Part shown: positions 53,634 through 64,000 of the stretch, piece by piece
How positions within the stretch are numbered: the first letter of the stretch is position 1
Layout: each line of letters begins with the position of its first letter
Assembly (NCBI GenBank): GCA_022539475.1
Contig: VCMS01000169.1
Location: forward strand, 116,636-180,635
Reading direction: 5' to 3'
Length of the DNA: 64,000 bases
Source: Gracilaria domingensis
Lineage: Eukaryota > Rhodophyta > Florideophyceae > Gracilariales > Gracilariaceae
Made by a program: the position numbers and the translations under genes
The notes under the pieces: model-generated
Databases searched by the model: none
The model's input: only the letters and a program-made list of their open reading frames with translations
Told to the model about the DNA's origin: nothing

Positions 53634-56016
53634 TTATTGCTCCAATGTCAAAGCCCAGTCCCAGGCGTACTGCTCTCCGTAGTTGAAATACAACTCTTTG
53701 CCCCTCTCAATATCTCTTACTGCTCTACAACGAAGTAGAGCATAGTTAGAAAGGCCGGACTTAAACTGTATCACGGACTTTTGCTTCCACCATCTTCACA
53801 TTAGCACTTCGAGTTCTGTTCGACCGGGGCTGCGATAAATCGGGATCCCCGGCATGATATCCGGCGTCGTTAATGAAGCCCCCGATACAGAAAGGCGCCG
53901 GGACAATGTAGACTTTGCTCTCCTTTCTATCCTGAGCCTGTCCTGGTCTGTTCCTCAGGGGCAGAAACTCCGAACCAGTCACAGTGACCATCATAGAAAA
54001 CAACTTGTACCGCACAGGGGTTGCTCCGAGACAGCCACTTCCATACGTTGAGTGTCTTTCCTTCCGGTTCGTCAGATCCGTGTATACCAAAGTTCCATAA
54101 AAATGACAGATAGTTTCCCCCGCCAATATCTTATGTTCTGTGAATACCCCCACACCGGCACGGGGATGTCGAATCTTAGAAGATGCTACATGTAAGCGAT
54201 AGCGATTGGCTTCAACAGTCAACAGCATATGCATATCCATTAGATTCAGAGCTCCTCGGTACTTCTCGTCCCAAAGATCTACAGTATGCTGTCCACACTT
54301 GTCGACAAACTCCCAGTCCTTCCAGTATCTTCCTAGGAACTGAGTAATATGTGCAGGAATCACTTGGTACTGGGGGTATCCAAATAGAGCCTCCCATTCA
54401 AGCCGACCTCGGTCCCGATGTGGAACCCGTTCATAAGTCGTTGAATCAGCATCCACCACCTCCTGTTCAACTACGATATCATTCTTCCCCCCGCGAAGAA
54501 CTTCGGCCATAAGAGTCGTTATATGGTGCTCCGCATGGCTGAAACATGGCCTATTCTTCTCACACCCCAAGAACGTCCAATATTTTGTCAGCGATAGGCA
54601 CGCCATACCCGTAGAAAACGTTCCCGCGAACATGTCCATGACAAGATCACCCGGTCTTGTGAACCGACATATCAACTCTTTCATCAACTTCCTGGACTTC
54701 TGCTCCGGTCTTATGTACTGCGCACGTGGTACTCAACTACCTGGCTCATTTACCTTCCATTTCAACCACTCACCCGCTCTCGGTTTTGGCACCCGGTCAA
54801 TTACATTCCTGTTAGCCGGGAAAAAAGAAGGAATGAAATTATTCTCCTCAAATGGAGTAAGACTGGCTTCCTCCGATGGTCGCAATCCACGCTTCACCCC
54901 ATGAACGGCGTACTCCGTTACGGGCTGTATCCCAAACTTCCGTGGATTCCCTCCAACATTACTTCGATCCCGGATGAACACCAGTGGATTCCCATCCACT
55001 TTAAACGAAGGAATGAGTTCTGGTTTACCTTCGCTTCCAGCTTCATCTTTCGTACTCGCCGTTTCCGAAAGTATCCTGTGCCAAACATGAAACTGTGCCA
55101 TGGCACAGAATATGATGAAGTGCCCACCTGACCGAAGCGCGGAACTTATTAAGTCAGCCGTACGGATCATGTCATCCTCACTGAAGACATCGTGAGAACT
55201 ATTCCGTTTGTTCCTCTTCCTTCGAGTGTTGAAGGGAGGGTCTGTTAGGACAAGCTGTGCCTCACCCCATAAAATCTCACTCTGATTCACAAACGTTTCG
55301 TGTGTGTGCCTCAGGTCCTTCATGTCATAGTTGTATGCTACAAAGTGTGACTTTCTCATCCCCTTCCACACCTTGTCCATATTCATTCGAAGGAGACTGG
55401 ATATCCCCTTCATGGGCGGCTCAATACCAGTCTTTTGGATGTTGTACCCGGCAACCCGAGATTCATGCTCCGCACGATTCACCGGCTTCTCGAAGTCGTC
55501 GCCATCGGAGCTCACGAGATCTATATACTCTCGACGAGGTGGGGCTGGGGCAGACTTGGTCGAAGAAGGTTCGGCATTACCGGAAGTTTTAGGAGTTTCC
55601 GTCAGTTCAATATCGGGTTTCCCATGAATGCCCACATTGAACCCTGCCGCATGACGCATATCCTGTATCGGTTTCCATAGCAACTCCGAAAAGTTCTGAA
55701 ATCGTGCAGGCAATTCACCGGAGTCAGAACCAGATACGGTATCCATCCGCATCTCCGAGAACTCTATCCAGTTCCTCATCTGATCAGCCCGTAAGCTATA
55801 GAGGCTATCGTGGGTGCATATGGTTTCGAGGTCTGTCAAAAATTCCTTAGCCAGTATTCGGAGGTTTGTATCGCATTCATCACTCAAGGTCTCCACCGAT
55901 CCACTAGTACTGCTCTGTGGCACATCCTGTGTGTTCAATCGAGTACTCTGGCTCGGCGGGGCATAACCAGACTCCCGTGTCTCTAGCGCTGTATACTTCG
56001 AAGTCTGCATATTCAT
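53634..56016 (-). pseudogene. DNA amino-methyltransferase (beta class) fused to a SET domain (copy B)
   Basis: ATG complementary to 56014-56016. Motif IV DPPF (complement 55231-55242, about residue 259) in AQLVLTDPPFNTRRKR comes before the AdoMet motif DMFAGTFSTG (complement 54607-54636, about residue 461). This order (DPPF, target region, FxGxG) marks beta-class N4-cytosine/N6-adenine DNA methyltransferases. A SET domain follows (about residues 610-794): RAGVGVFTEHKILAGE, ICHFYGTLVYTDL, CIGGFINDAGYHAGD, then RAVRDIERGKELYFNYGEQY and AWDWALTLEQ. Interruptions are TGA at 54733-54735 (TCA in copy A) and one extra A near 53783. The end is TAA, complement 53634-53636. It probably modifies DNA and histones in the nucleus (inference). 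Confidence 0.75.
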
Positions 56017-56028
56017 GTAAATGTATGG

Positions 56029-56772
56029 TTATACCATGTGCTGAACGTTTGTGTATCCAAGATGAGCCGCAAAACAACTCCATGCCCATACGACCTCACT
56101 GATAGCGAATCCCAGTCGATCATAGTTGTATTTGGAGAACGTCGTAAAAGTGGGTATGTACACAGATGGTGCATGGTTCAATTTTCGTTTCTTTTTCGGT
56201 TGTTTCTTCTTCATCATTCTGATGTTGTCGTTCTCTCCCATTATGTGGCCGAGGTATGATAAGTATTTAACGACCTCAAATGGGTTCGCAGCTGTTGGTG
56301 AGATGAACACTGTCGTCTTCAGAACCTGCTTTCTCCTGGTCATGAAATAACCAACCAGGCATCGCACCGGTAGGTATATACCCATATCCATAGAGAGGAG
56401 TAAATAATCGGGGAGTCTCTGGTCCTCATCCCCGTCCTTCTTGTCAAGAAGCTTCGTTACAAGATATTGTTGCTCCACAGGTTTGTTATTCACAACACTC
56501 TTTCGCAGCTGTTGCACTTTCAAGTTCTGCAGGTTCTTGGAGTTAGTGGACTCCTCAAACATCTTCCTTGCCTCCGGAATATCCTTATAGTTCTCGGGGC
56601 AGAACTCTATTAGCCCTCTAAACCCCACGTCCTGTGGCTGATCAGGGCCTCCATCGCTGTTTGCCAAAGCATCGCGAAGTACCAATAAAAGTCTGACATA
56701 TGCATGGAACGCCGGAGGCGGAGCACTCATGTCGATAGGATGTATCTTCTCTCCATCATCGGTGGAATCCAT
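56029..56772 (-). CDS. 247-aa leftward protein of the cassette, unknown
   Basis: The ATG complementary to 56770-56772 lies about 30 bases after the TTTAAA box at 56802-56807. Ends with TAA in both copies, in the same frame as the methyltransferase that starts 12 bases on, so read-through or a lost fusion is possible. Features: a helical N-terminal half (FHAYVRLLLVLRDALANSDG), a Lys-rich segment (MMKKKQPKKKRKLN) that looks like a nuclear signal, and an aromatic end. No domain recognised. Confidence 0.55.
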   Translation of the reverse strand: MDSTDDGEKIHPIDMSAPPPAFHAYVRLLLVLRDALANSDGGPDQPQDVGFRGLIEFCPENYKDIPEARKMFEESTNSKNLQNLKVQQLRKSVVNNKPVEQQYLVTKLLDKKDGDEDQRLPDYLLLSMDMGIYLPVRCLVGYFMTRRKQVLKTTVFISPTAANPFEVVKYLSYLGHIMGENDNIRMMKKKQPKKKRKLNHAPSVYIPTFTTFSKYNYDRLGFAISEVVWAWSCFAAHLGYTNVQHMV

Positions 56773-56783
56773 CGCTTCAGCGC

Positions 56784-56883
56784 AAAGAACGGAGGCGAGC
56801 CTTTAAATGGCGACTTACGCTGGGCACCCCCGCTTTCGGCACCTCCTCCCAGCGCACTACCAGTCTCGTCCGTGTCCGTGTCC
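56784..56883 (-). promoter_or_regulatory. Leftward core promoter, left arm of promoter inverted repeat (copy B)
   Basis: Inverted copy of 58790-58878; TTTAAA at 56802-56807. The same arrangement is seen in copy A (3690-3782 and 5129-5222). Confidence 0.55.
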
Positions 56884-57065
56884 GCTCCCTTCTGAGGTCG
56901 GTGTCTGTGCCGCTTTAAGCGGGTGCGAAAGCGTCGCGTGTCGGCCACGTCGCGATTCGGAGCTATTACAAAGGTCGCGTATTGTGCTAATAGTCGCGGT
57001 CCAAGTGGGTGTGAAGCGCTGGTTTTCTCTAGTTTGATATATGTTTACGCCGTGTGCAGCGAAAG

Positions 57066-57395
57066 CACTGCCGGAAGTGCCGGGAGAAGTGTTTTGGGAG
57101 GTCTCCGGAGGGTGCCAGAATGTGGCCAGAACGTGCCCGCGTGCGGGGGGGGGGGTCGATCGTGTTAGGATAGGTACCCTAAAACGAGCCGACCCTCCCG
57201 CCCGCGGGCACGTTTTGGGCGATTTTTTGAAAAATGTGCGATTTTATGCCCGCGGGCGGTTGGTTCCGGTTGTGTTAGGGTACGTACCCTAACACGACCG
57301 ACCCCCGCCTCCCCCTCTGCTCGCGGGCACGTTTTGAGCACATTCTTGCGCCTTCCCGGGACCTCCCAAAACACCCCCCTCTCCGGCACTTCCTG
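57066..57395. repeat. Complete foldback palindrome (B1)
   Basis: Both outer arms are present (GTGCCGGGAGAAGTG to CACCCCCCTCTCCGGCAC), each with an inner CGTGTTAGG/CCTAACACG palindrome. The core is oriented ACGTTTTGGGCG to CGATTTTATGCCC. Matches A1, which is truncated and has the core reversed. Confidence 0.85.
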
Positions 57396-58240
57396 TACCC
57401 ACTGCGTCACCTCAGTGCACCATCCCGTCTTCTAAACCCTCCAGAAACTCCTTAATTTTCACGCGCCCCACACCTACCCTAGAGAAGAGGATGGTATCGA
57501 GAGTCAATGATGTAGGGGACTCTATGCATTCTGCGCCGTGTTCCACGACGGGGGCTGATATACTGGATGCACCGCCGATGGCCCGGCTGCCGCCTCTGGC
57601 GCAGCAATACTTAAGAGTGCCATCGATAGCAGTCTTTTGTAGTCTAGTGGTAAGGTATGAAACAACTTAGAACTTTCTGTAAACTAATCTTTACGCCAGT
57701 CATAGACTGTACACGACGCAATTCCATCCCGGAGCCGTAAGTTCGTTACGATCATGCAGCCCATCGGAGGGCCGCCGCTGTGCTCGCCAGCGACCGCGCC
57801 CAACAACAGTCTCACTCCAAACCCACGACACCGACCGCTGCTGACACCAGGGTGTGAAGGGCGTTGCGAACGCGCTTCACACCCTTCCGTACGTGCTCTC
57901 CCTCTCCTCTCACCACCTTTGTGACACAAACACAAAGCGTCACAGTCCGTAGCCTCTATCGCAGCCTGGCTTGCTCCCGGGGATTCTGTGGTGGGACACC
58001 TCCCTCGCGCGCTCGCCGGTCAAGTGCCATGTTGCATAATTAGGGCAGCCTGGTGCATATACTGCTGCAGCGTGTAGAACAGATGGAAACCACTCAATTA
58101 TACAGATTCGGTCACTGATTCAGTGAAGTGTAGCACCTCGGAAGGGAGATGGTGATCGCAGAGAGGGTAGGTGTGGTGCGCGTGGGAATTTGGGGAGCGT
58201 TTGAAGGATGGAGAAGACGCGTTGGTGCATTGAGGTGACG
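57396..58240. other. Spacer between the palindromes (copy B)
   Basis: Its ends (about 57396-57490 and 58155-58240) are inverted repeats of each other (CACTGCGTCACCTCAGTGCA against TGCATTGAGGTGACGCGGTG), extending the palindromes. The middle has no gene. It includes an inverted pair near 57845-57895 (GGTGTGAAGGGCGTTGCGAA with CGCGCTTCACACCCTTCC) and the 58021-58121 block that is reversed in copy A. Confidence 0.7.
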
Positions 58241-58568
58241 CGGTGGGTGCCGGAAGTGCCGGGAGGAGTGTTTTGAGAGGTCTCCAGAGGGTGCCAGAAT
58301 GCGCCCAATACGTGCCCGCGGGCGGGGAGGGGGGGGAAGGGGGGGGGGGGGGTCGGTCGTGTTAGGGTACGCTAACACGACCGGACCCCAGCGCCCGCGG
58401 GCATAAAATCGCACATTTTTCAAAAAATCGCCGAAAACGTGACCGCGGGCGGGGGATACCGGTCGTGTTAGGGTACCTACCTTAACACGACCGACCCCCC
58501 CTCGCCCACGGGCACGTTCTGGCCACATTCTGGCGCCATCCTGGGACCTTCCAAAACACGCCCCCCCG
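58241..58568. repeat. Complete foldback palindrome (B2)
   Basis: Arms GTGCCGGAAGTGCCGGGAGG and CCTGGGACCTTCCAAAACAC with inner palindromes and long G/C runs. The core reads GCATAAAATCGCACA then AAAATCGCCGAAAACGT, reversed relative to A2, which stands at the same site in copy A. Confidence 0.85.
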
Positions 58569-58789
58569 CAGTGATTTCGCTACACCCGGCCGCCAGTACG
58601 TTGGCGCCGCTGTCCACGTGTATTGGCGGGAGTAGGCTGTACATGAATGTGAATGAGTGTACTCTTGACTACTATGGAAAGGATTTGAAGAGCACGATTA
58701 GAGAGCGCGACCATTGCTCGCGTGAGTGATCACTGCGCGAACTCCACCACTCTAAAGCGTACAATCAGCGTGAGAGCGGCCACGGACAG

Positions 58790-58878
58790 GACACGGACGA
58801 GACTGGCAGTGCGCTAGGAGGAGCTGCCGAAATCGGGGGTGCCCAGCGTAAGTCGCCATTTAAAGGCTCGACTCCGTT
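58790..58878 (+). promoter_or_regulatory. Rightward core promoter, right arm of promoter inverted repeat (copy B)
   Basis: TTTAAA at 58859-58864, 77 bases before the ATG at 58941. Inverted copy of 56784-56883. Confidence 0.55.
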
Positions 58879-58940
58879 ATTATATCGTCCAGAGCGAGCG
58901 TATCGTTGATATACAAATTTCACTGCAATAGCTGTTCAAC

Positions 58941-59825
58941 ATGAAGCCAACTCTTGTTCGAAAGCGTACGCAAAGCATGACTCCTCGCACTCGGCGGAGC
59001 ACTCGATCATTGCAAGCTAGAATGCTGGTTTCTCTGCAGATGGATATTGAGAATGAAGGAAAGGTGATAGTCGGGGAAGCGTTGTTGCATGGAATTGGAA
59101 GTGTTCTACGCCGCGAGTTGAACGGGAAGCAATTGGACCCAGGTCTTGTGGTGGTTTATAATATTCTCATCAATCGAAGCGGTCAGACGTTCTACCCTTA
59201 CCAGGCGGAGGTCCTGGATCTTCCAAAATACATCCAGGATCTCCGGAAGGCCGCTACTTGGGATGAAAAAATTATGAAACCGGGGGCAGTCAGCATTCCG
59301 GCGTCCAAGTGACGAACGGTGAGCGCTATGAGTGAGGTGATGACGCCGACAAGCCGCACGGAGCCAATTCGAAGTTCATCAACACCGAGAGGTAACGCAT
59401 CAGTAGCACCTCCGCAGGCCGGTCCGTCGTCTGTTACGAAGCGGACTATGGAGACGAGATCATCTCCAGCTACGAAGCGGACAGGCCAAACAAAGTCTAC
59501 CTCCGCTACGAAGCCCACTGCGTCGAAAAGGGCATCTCCTGCGATGAATCAGACCGTCGGCACAAGGGAAACTTCTGTGTCGAAACAGACTGCTCAGCAC
59601 GGGACGGCTGTGCAAGAAGAGGAAGATGAGATCATAAAAGGTCCCCTTCCAGACGCGGATGCGCAATCCGCACAAGGAGCTGGTCCATTTGTACCCCAAA
59701 CTGCACCAAAAACTGCGGAGCAGCAGGACGATGACGTTGTGCTTCTGTCCGCAAGAATGGCACGTTCAAGTGTTTCTGGCGAGCGGTCTGGAACACAAGG
59801 GACACCTACTCGGAGCAAGACGTAG
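58941..59825 (+). pseudogene. Small basic, S/T/P-rich protein (copy B, one in-frame stop)
   Basis: ATG 58941. The basic N-terminus (RKRTQSMTPRTRRSTRS) leads to a folded-looking part with PYQAEVLDLPKYIQDLRKAA, where copy B is cleaner than A. TGA at 59310-59312 stands where copy A has CGA. After it the same frame continues with repeated Ser/Thr-rich units (TKRTMETRSSPATKRT, SATKPTASKRASPAM), the acidic patch EEEDEIIKG, and ends at TAG 59823-59825. About 294 codons. Low-complexity tail; function unknown. Confidence 0.6.
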
Positions 59826-59873
59826 AGACGAATTCGTCAGAAGGTACCAAAGGTGAACCTCAATCAGTACCGG

Positions 59874-62866
59874 ATGGTTGTTGTTACTGTTGACATCACT
59901 CTGGTGGACACTCCGCCCAATTTACTCCGTGGAGTAATTAAACGTCACGGTGAAGCCCTTGTGAAGAGTATGGAGGAGCAGGGGATATTGCAGTCGATGG
60001 GTTCTCCAGTGGTGGCCTCACAAGATGCTACTACGGGAGAGAGGGATACTGACAAGGGACCTCTAACGAAGAAGTGCTTCATTGTAGATGGTTTGTATCG
60101 TCTGAAAGCTGTACAATATTTGGCAGCGACTGGTGCACCGAATTGGAAGCGATTAGCGAGGTTTTGGCGTTGCAATCTGCTGATACGAAGAGATGGGAGG
60201 CCCATTGGGATGAAGGAATTGTTATGTGTTGCTTCGTACCTCAATGAGTCGACGAGTACCATGCAAAGGATGATGTTTGCAGACAAGATACACTCTACAG
60301 TTAGTGTGGTCGCCATTCTAATTGAAGATATTGAGGGGGTGACGCCGGCATACGTGGATCCTGCAGAAGTGACAGAAGTGTTGAAGGAGAGCCAACTGAT
60401 TGGGACCGTGCAAGAGCGTCAGTATCTGAGATATGCCAATGTCGCCCTGCAACTCATGTCTCGTGAGAGAGTGCTGGCCCATTTCGAGATATATGTGAGA
60501 CTGTGAGTGAGATAGGTCTCACACATCTGTCCCATACTACGCCATATGTTTTGGATGCCGAGGAGTTTTCCTTCATTCTAGACTGTCTTCAGAATGTTTC
60601 TATTGAAGGGCAAGTCGACGAAGAAAAAGCAATGGAAAAGCTTTGAAGAGGTTCGAGCTTTCTTTTATGATAGAGCAGTGTCTCTGTTCCGCGCGGCTCG
60701 AGCAGTGAGGAATGAACTGAACGATGAAGAGTCCATGGAAGTGTTCCAGAAACGCGAAGTCAGTCTTTCTGCTCCATCGAATGAAGATGACGTTGAAGAC
60801 CCAGAAAACAACGCAGCTGTGTATCAGTTCCCTTTGGACAAGTTGTGCACTTCAACACATTACCGCGTGTTCGGAGCAGGACGAACTCAATTAGAACTGC
60901 AACAACTTCCGTTCAGAATCGATTGCGGACGATGCTCAAGGTAATTGCGCCCCCCGCGCCAGTGAAGCAGTCCCGTGACGAAGAGAAGAACTCCCGCTGC
61001 TGCTGCTGTAACATCTACCAGTGAAGAAGGGGAGCCGCGAAGAAGTGCAAGAGAACGGGCGCAGCTGAGTTATAGGGAAATTGGAGCACGGCCGAAATGG
61101 AGGTGCCATAAAAGTTCTGGATAGCTCTGAAGAAGAACAGCGGGGTCCGCCGAGAAAGAAACAGAGAAAGTCTTTCACACAACAGATGAGATCTGCTCTG
61201 AACAACATGACAGCGGATGACCTGATGTCTCAAATAAATGAACATGTGCTGAGAGGAAGGTCGATGAAGGTTCAGTTCGTGGCATTGGAAGAGGGACGGA
61301 ATGCAGAGAACGCAGGCAGTTCTGCATTTGTGGATGACGAAGAGCTTCTTGCTGTGACAGTTCCACGGGGTTATCACCCTCGAAAAAGATGCTGCGCCAG
61401 ACGAACAGCAAGAGACAGGTGGGGGGTCATTTGATGACGAGTTACCTACAGCTCTTCAGGAATCTGAAGAGCACGGACTTGTTCGAGGAGACCCATATGA
61501 TGGCCCAGCGAACCCATCATGGTGCGGGGTATGTCAGGCTGAGACCGCAAGAATGGCAAGGGAAGAACATAATTGAGCACAAGGACCCCTGGCTCAGAGT
61601 CATTCACTTGCCGAAGGCACATAGGTCGGAGCTGCTAAGTGTCTCAGATCTCAGAGATGCACACCATCTTGTGTTTTGGCACGGCTGCAAGGGCTGAACA
61701 TCGCCTACGGGCGGAGACATTTGGTATGCCAGTATCCTCGTACTCGGCCGACAGGTATGGATGATGAAGAGGTGCTGTGGGTTGCTGCGAAGGAGCATGA
61801 CGAATTTGGGCAAATGTTCTTCGCCCGAATGCAAGCTGAGCTAAGGCAGAATGGATATTGCGTGCTTGATGGCTTTGCGACGGATAATGGTGTCTCTAAA
61901 TGGGAGGAGTGGGAAGAAGTTCGGGAGTTCGGAGATGTGTCGGGGAAGTTGGTGGAATTCTTCGAGAATGAGTATGGAGCGATGCAGGATATACCGAAAG
62001 GGGAGGAACAGAAGTCGTTTGTTTCAAATCATCATCGATGATGAAGAATGGAAGGACCGGAGCGATGGACCATTTGAGGGGAGAGTGATGTCGACACGTT
62101 GGGTACGGTGGAGAAGCCGGAGGATAATGAGGAGCTCAGGTGGGTTGTAAGATGGCGTGCTTTACTTGATGTTCGAATGGGTACAATTGCTGCGGCTTTG
62201 GGACTATGGGACAGTGAAAGGGAAGCTGTGAAGATGTACCACTCCGAAAACTGGTGGTCGATTTCTGGGGACCACGAGAAAGTGCAAGCGCCAGACGCTG
62301 CACACCGACCTCAGTGGTCTGGTTACGAAGGAAACAATGAATACTGGTAACCCCGGATACTTTTTTAATGGCCTCTGGGAAAGAGCGCTTTCCTCTCTGG
62401 GTGAGCGCTGGAAGCCATCAACTGGTGGGGATGAACAACCAACAGTTGCGAGTGATGTCGGAGGTGTATCCAGCGAAGAAGTAATCATCCCACCGTACTC
62501 TGTATTCGTGGGCCCGTGGTGATGTGACACATGCTGGAGCAAGTGGGAAGGACAAGGTGGATAGGCTCGAGTCTATGGATTTGCTGGTTAGATACCACAT
62601 GTACATGGTACCAGAGGGCTACGCACTACCTGTGCCTGTTCTCACGGGTGCAAGGATTTTCGACCCACGTTTGTCAATGGTGACGAGGAGGAGGAGGCGG
62701 AGGATGAACAGTTGTCCGATAAGGAGGTGGGGCGGTTTGACATGGACGAAGACCAAGTGGTCGTGAAGATTGGTGTGGAGCGGAGGCCGGTAGAACCGAA
62801 GTGCTCGAGAGCAGTAGTGATGACGATTTGCCAATAATGAGGCTGCGAGCGCCTCGAAGTGGATGA
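59874..62866 (+). pseudogene. ParB/Srx-like plus 2OG-Fe(II) dioxygenase-like protein, broken (copy B)
   Basis: ATG 59874. The ParB-like part is unbroken to 60506, which is longer than in copy A and shows how the domain continues (VVAILIEDIEGVTPAYVDPA). The GLHR motif is GLYR here. Further on there are shifts near 60490, 60590, 60830, 61085, 61370, 61730, 62030, 62105, 62240 and 62480. Tryptophan TGG at 61590-61592 replaces the TAG of copy A, proving that the two halves belong to one gene. Original stop TGA 62864-62866. Confidence 0.7.
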
Positions 62867-63182
62867 GAATGAGATGATTAGTAAATTATGAGTGTCTTGC
62901 GAGTATTAAGAGTAGTATACTATTGTAAGGCTATACATATGAACATAGAAAGGTGCGGCAGGCTGGTATGTTGAACAAATGTCATACGTCTTTTGGTCCA
63001 GTTGCGTCTAATTTCAACATGCAACATGCTCGGTATCGTTAACATCATTGGTGGCACCATTCAATTCGCAATTGAACATGAAACGTCCTACCACTTCTGA
63101 AACTGCACTTAAGGTTGCTTTTAAGAGAAGTATGAAACTGAGAAGTCTATACAGTTCCTGTCTGTGCGGTACTTGTGGCACC

Positions 63183-64000
63183 ATGGTGACTGTATCAGGA
63201 AAAATGGAAGAGGAACAGAGAGAACTTGGCGGGAATTTCAGCCATGTACCTTTGGTCAAGTTCATATAGCAATGGTTACGGTATGATTAAGTTCCGTTTG
63301 ATGGAACGTTGAGAAGAAGAAGGAGAGTCAATTCCAGAAGAAGTTGTGAAGTGTAAATGAAGTTCTTGACGAACGTGTTGGTTTGGAGCTGTCCAAGGGG
63401 TGGATGTGGGCGCGTGGGGGAACATGGAGGACTCGGAAGAGTTAAGTTTGGTGTGTCGGCGAATCATGGAGCTTCTCCGTTTCTCTGAGAGAGAGAAATT
63501 AAGGCTGCGTTTCAATGATCATACCGTTGACTACACCTGTTTGACACTACTGTTCCTGGTAAGGGGATTTTGAATAGGAGCATGTATTGTGGAATGATGA
63601 TGAGAAGGGTTCGTGGAGACCAGAAGTGATAGTGCCTTCCCCAATTTCGTGTAGCAACAATGTGGGCAGTGGAGAGAAGAAGTAGATTCTGCTTTTGGGG
63701 ACGATGCGAGATGGATTGCGTTGTTTCTATCCGGCAATAAAAGTTGCGAAATTGTGGACAGCGATACAGAAAAAGGAAGCGGAGGAGCCAAATCTGTGGT
63801 ATGAACCGAGATTTATTGATACGGATGACGTCGTGACGTTCGAAGTGCTTTGAGCGACGGTCCTTTGCAAGAGGTGACGTGTAGGCGTTCACGTCAAAAG
63901 AAGATTGTATCCCGGGTGAGTACAAACCTGTTGAAGCGTGGAGGATGTACATTCGACAATTATGTGGTGGCTCTGTTGTAGCGGCTACAGGAAAAGCAGC
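63183..64000 (+). pseudogene. HAD-like protein, heavily frameshifted (copy B, cut by window edge)
   Basis: Matches 9505-10330 base by base, with an indel roughly every 30-60 bases. The start ATG (63183) is kept. The density of indels is far higher than in the rest of copy B. Confidence 0.7.

Larger units (their letters stand above)
53082..64000. repeat. Copy B of the duplicated cassette
   Basis: Matches 1-10340 in order and orientation. Substitutions are few, but one-base indels are many, especially after about 63190. The central spacer is longer than in copy A and partly inverted. It continues beyond both known points (left to at least 53082, right past the window). Confidence 0.9.

Noticed and set aside
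57640-57665. Possible tRNA A box (GTCTAGTGGTAAGG)
   Set aside because: No matching B box or foldable tRNA nearby.
1-64000. CRISPR arrays or bacterial operons
   Set aside because: No regular spacer-repeat array; content is eukaryotic retroelements and TATA-driven single genes.

Overview
This window looks like a repeat-rich nuclear chromosome segment from a eukaryote with few introns. The few host-type genes are single open frames with TATA boxes. Most of the sequence is LTR retrotransposons (Ty3/gypsy with chromodomains, Ty1/copia), a Helitron, a Plavaka-like (CACTA/KDZ-type) transposase fragment, small inverted-repeat elements and solo LTRs. A compact alga such as a red alga would fit, but nothing here proves the lineage. 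Start coordinates were placed on ATG codons wherever possible. One assembly gap (N run) lies at 2141-2202.

Layout. (i) 1-10365 is copy A of a cassette more than 10 kb long, and 53082-64000 is copy B in the same orientation; both run off the window. Leftward genes, in order from the centre: a 247-aa protein, a DNA amino-methyltransferase joined to a SET domain, and a basic coiled-coil protein. Rightward genes: a small basic S/T-rich protein, a long protein joining a ParB/sulfiredoxin-like domain to a 2-oxoglutarate/Fe(II)-dioxygenase-like domain, and a HAD-like protein. The divergent centre is built of inverted repeats: outer near-identical promoters with a TTTAAA box, then GC-rich foldback palindromes, then a spacer that is inverted between the two copies. 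(ii) 10418-15565 carries host-like genes: a second HAD-like protein, a ketopantoate-reductase-like protein, ribulose-phosphate 3-epimerase (frameshifted), three tandem hairpin units and a coiled-coil protein. (iii) 15950-27134 is decayed retroelements: a chromodomain gypsy, an unidentified leftward gene with two in-frame stops, and a copia element interrupted by a solo LTR. (iv) 28927-38231 holds an intact unknown gene, a broken Helitron and two inverted-repeat elements. (v) 40223-49297 is a broken leftward gypsy integrase, beside which a nearly intact 7.3-kb chromovirus has inserted (517-bp LTRs, 5-bp target duplication, -1 frameshift site, an extra zinc-finger reading frame before gag and a third reading frame after pol). 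(vi) 50716-52260 is the N-terminal part of a Plavaka-like transposase, abutting copy B.

How the parts may work together (inference): the cassette pairs a DNA base methyltransferase and histone-methyltransferase-type SET domain on one side with a ParB-like plus dioxygenase protein on the other, under matching divergent promoters. This is what one would expect of a self-contained DNA/chromatin modification module carried by a mobile or multicopy element. No transposase or recombinase was recognised inside the cassette. The two copies differ mostly by one-base indels, so part of the frame damage may be assembly error. Copy A is cleaner for the rightward genes and copy B for the leftward genes.
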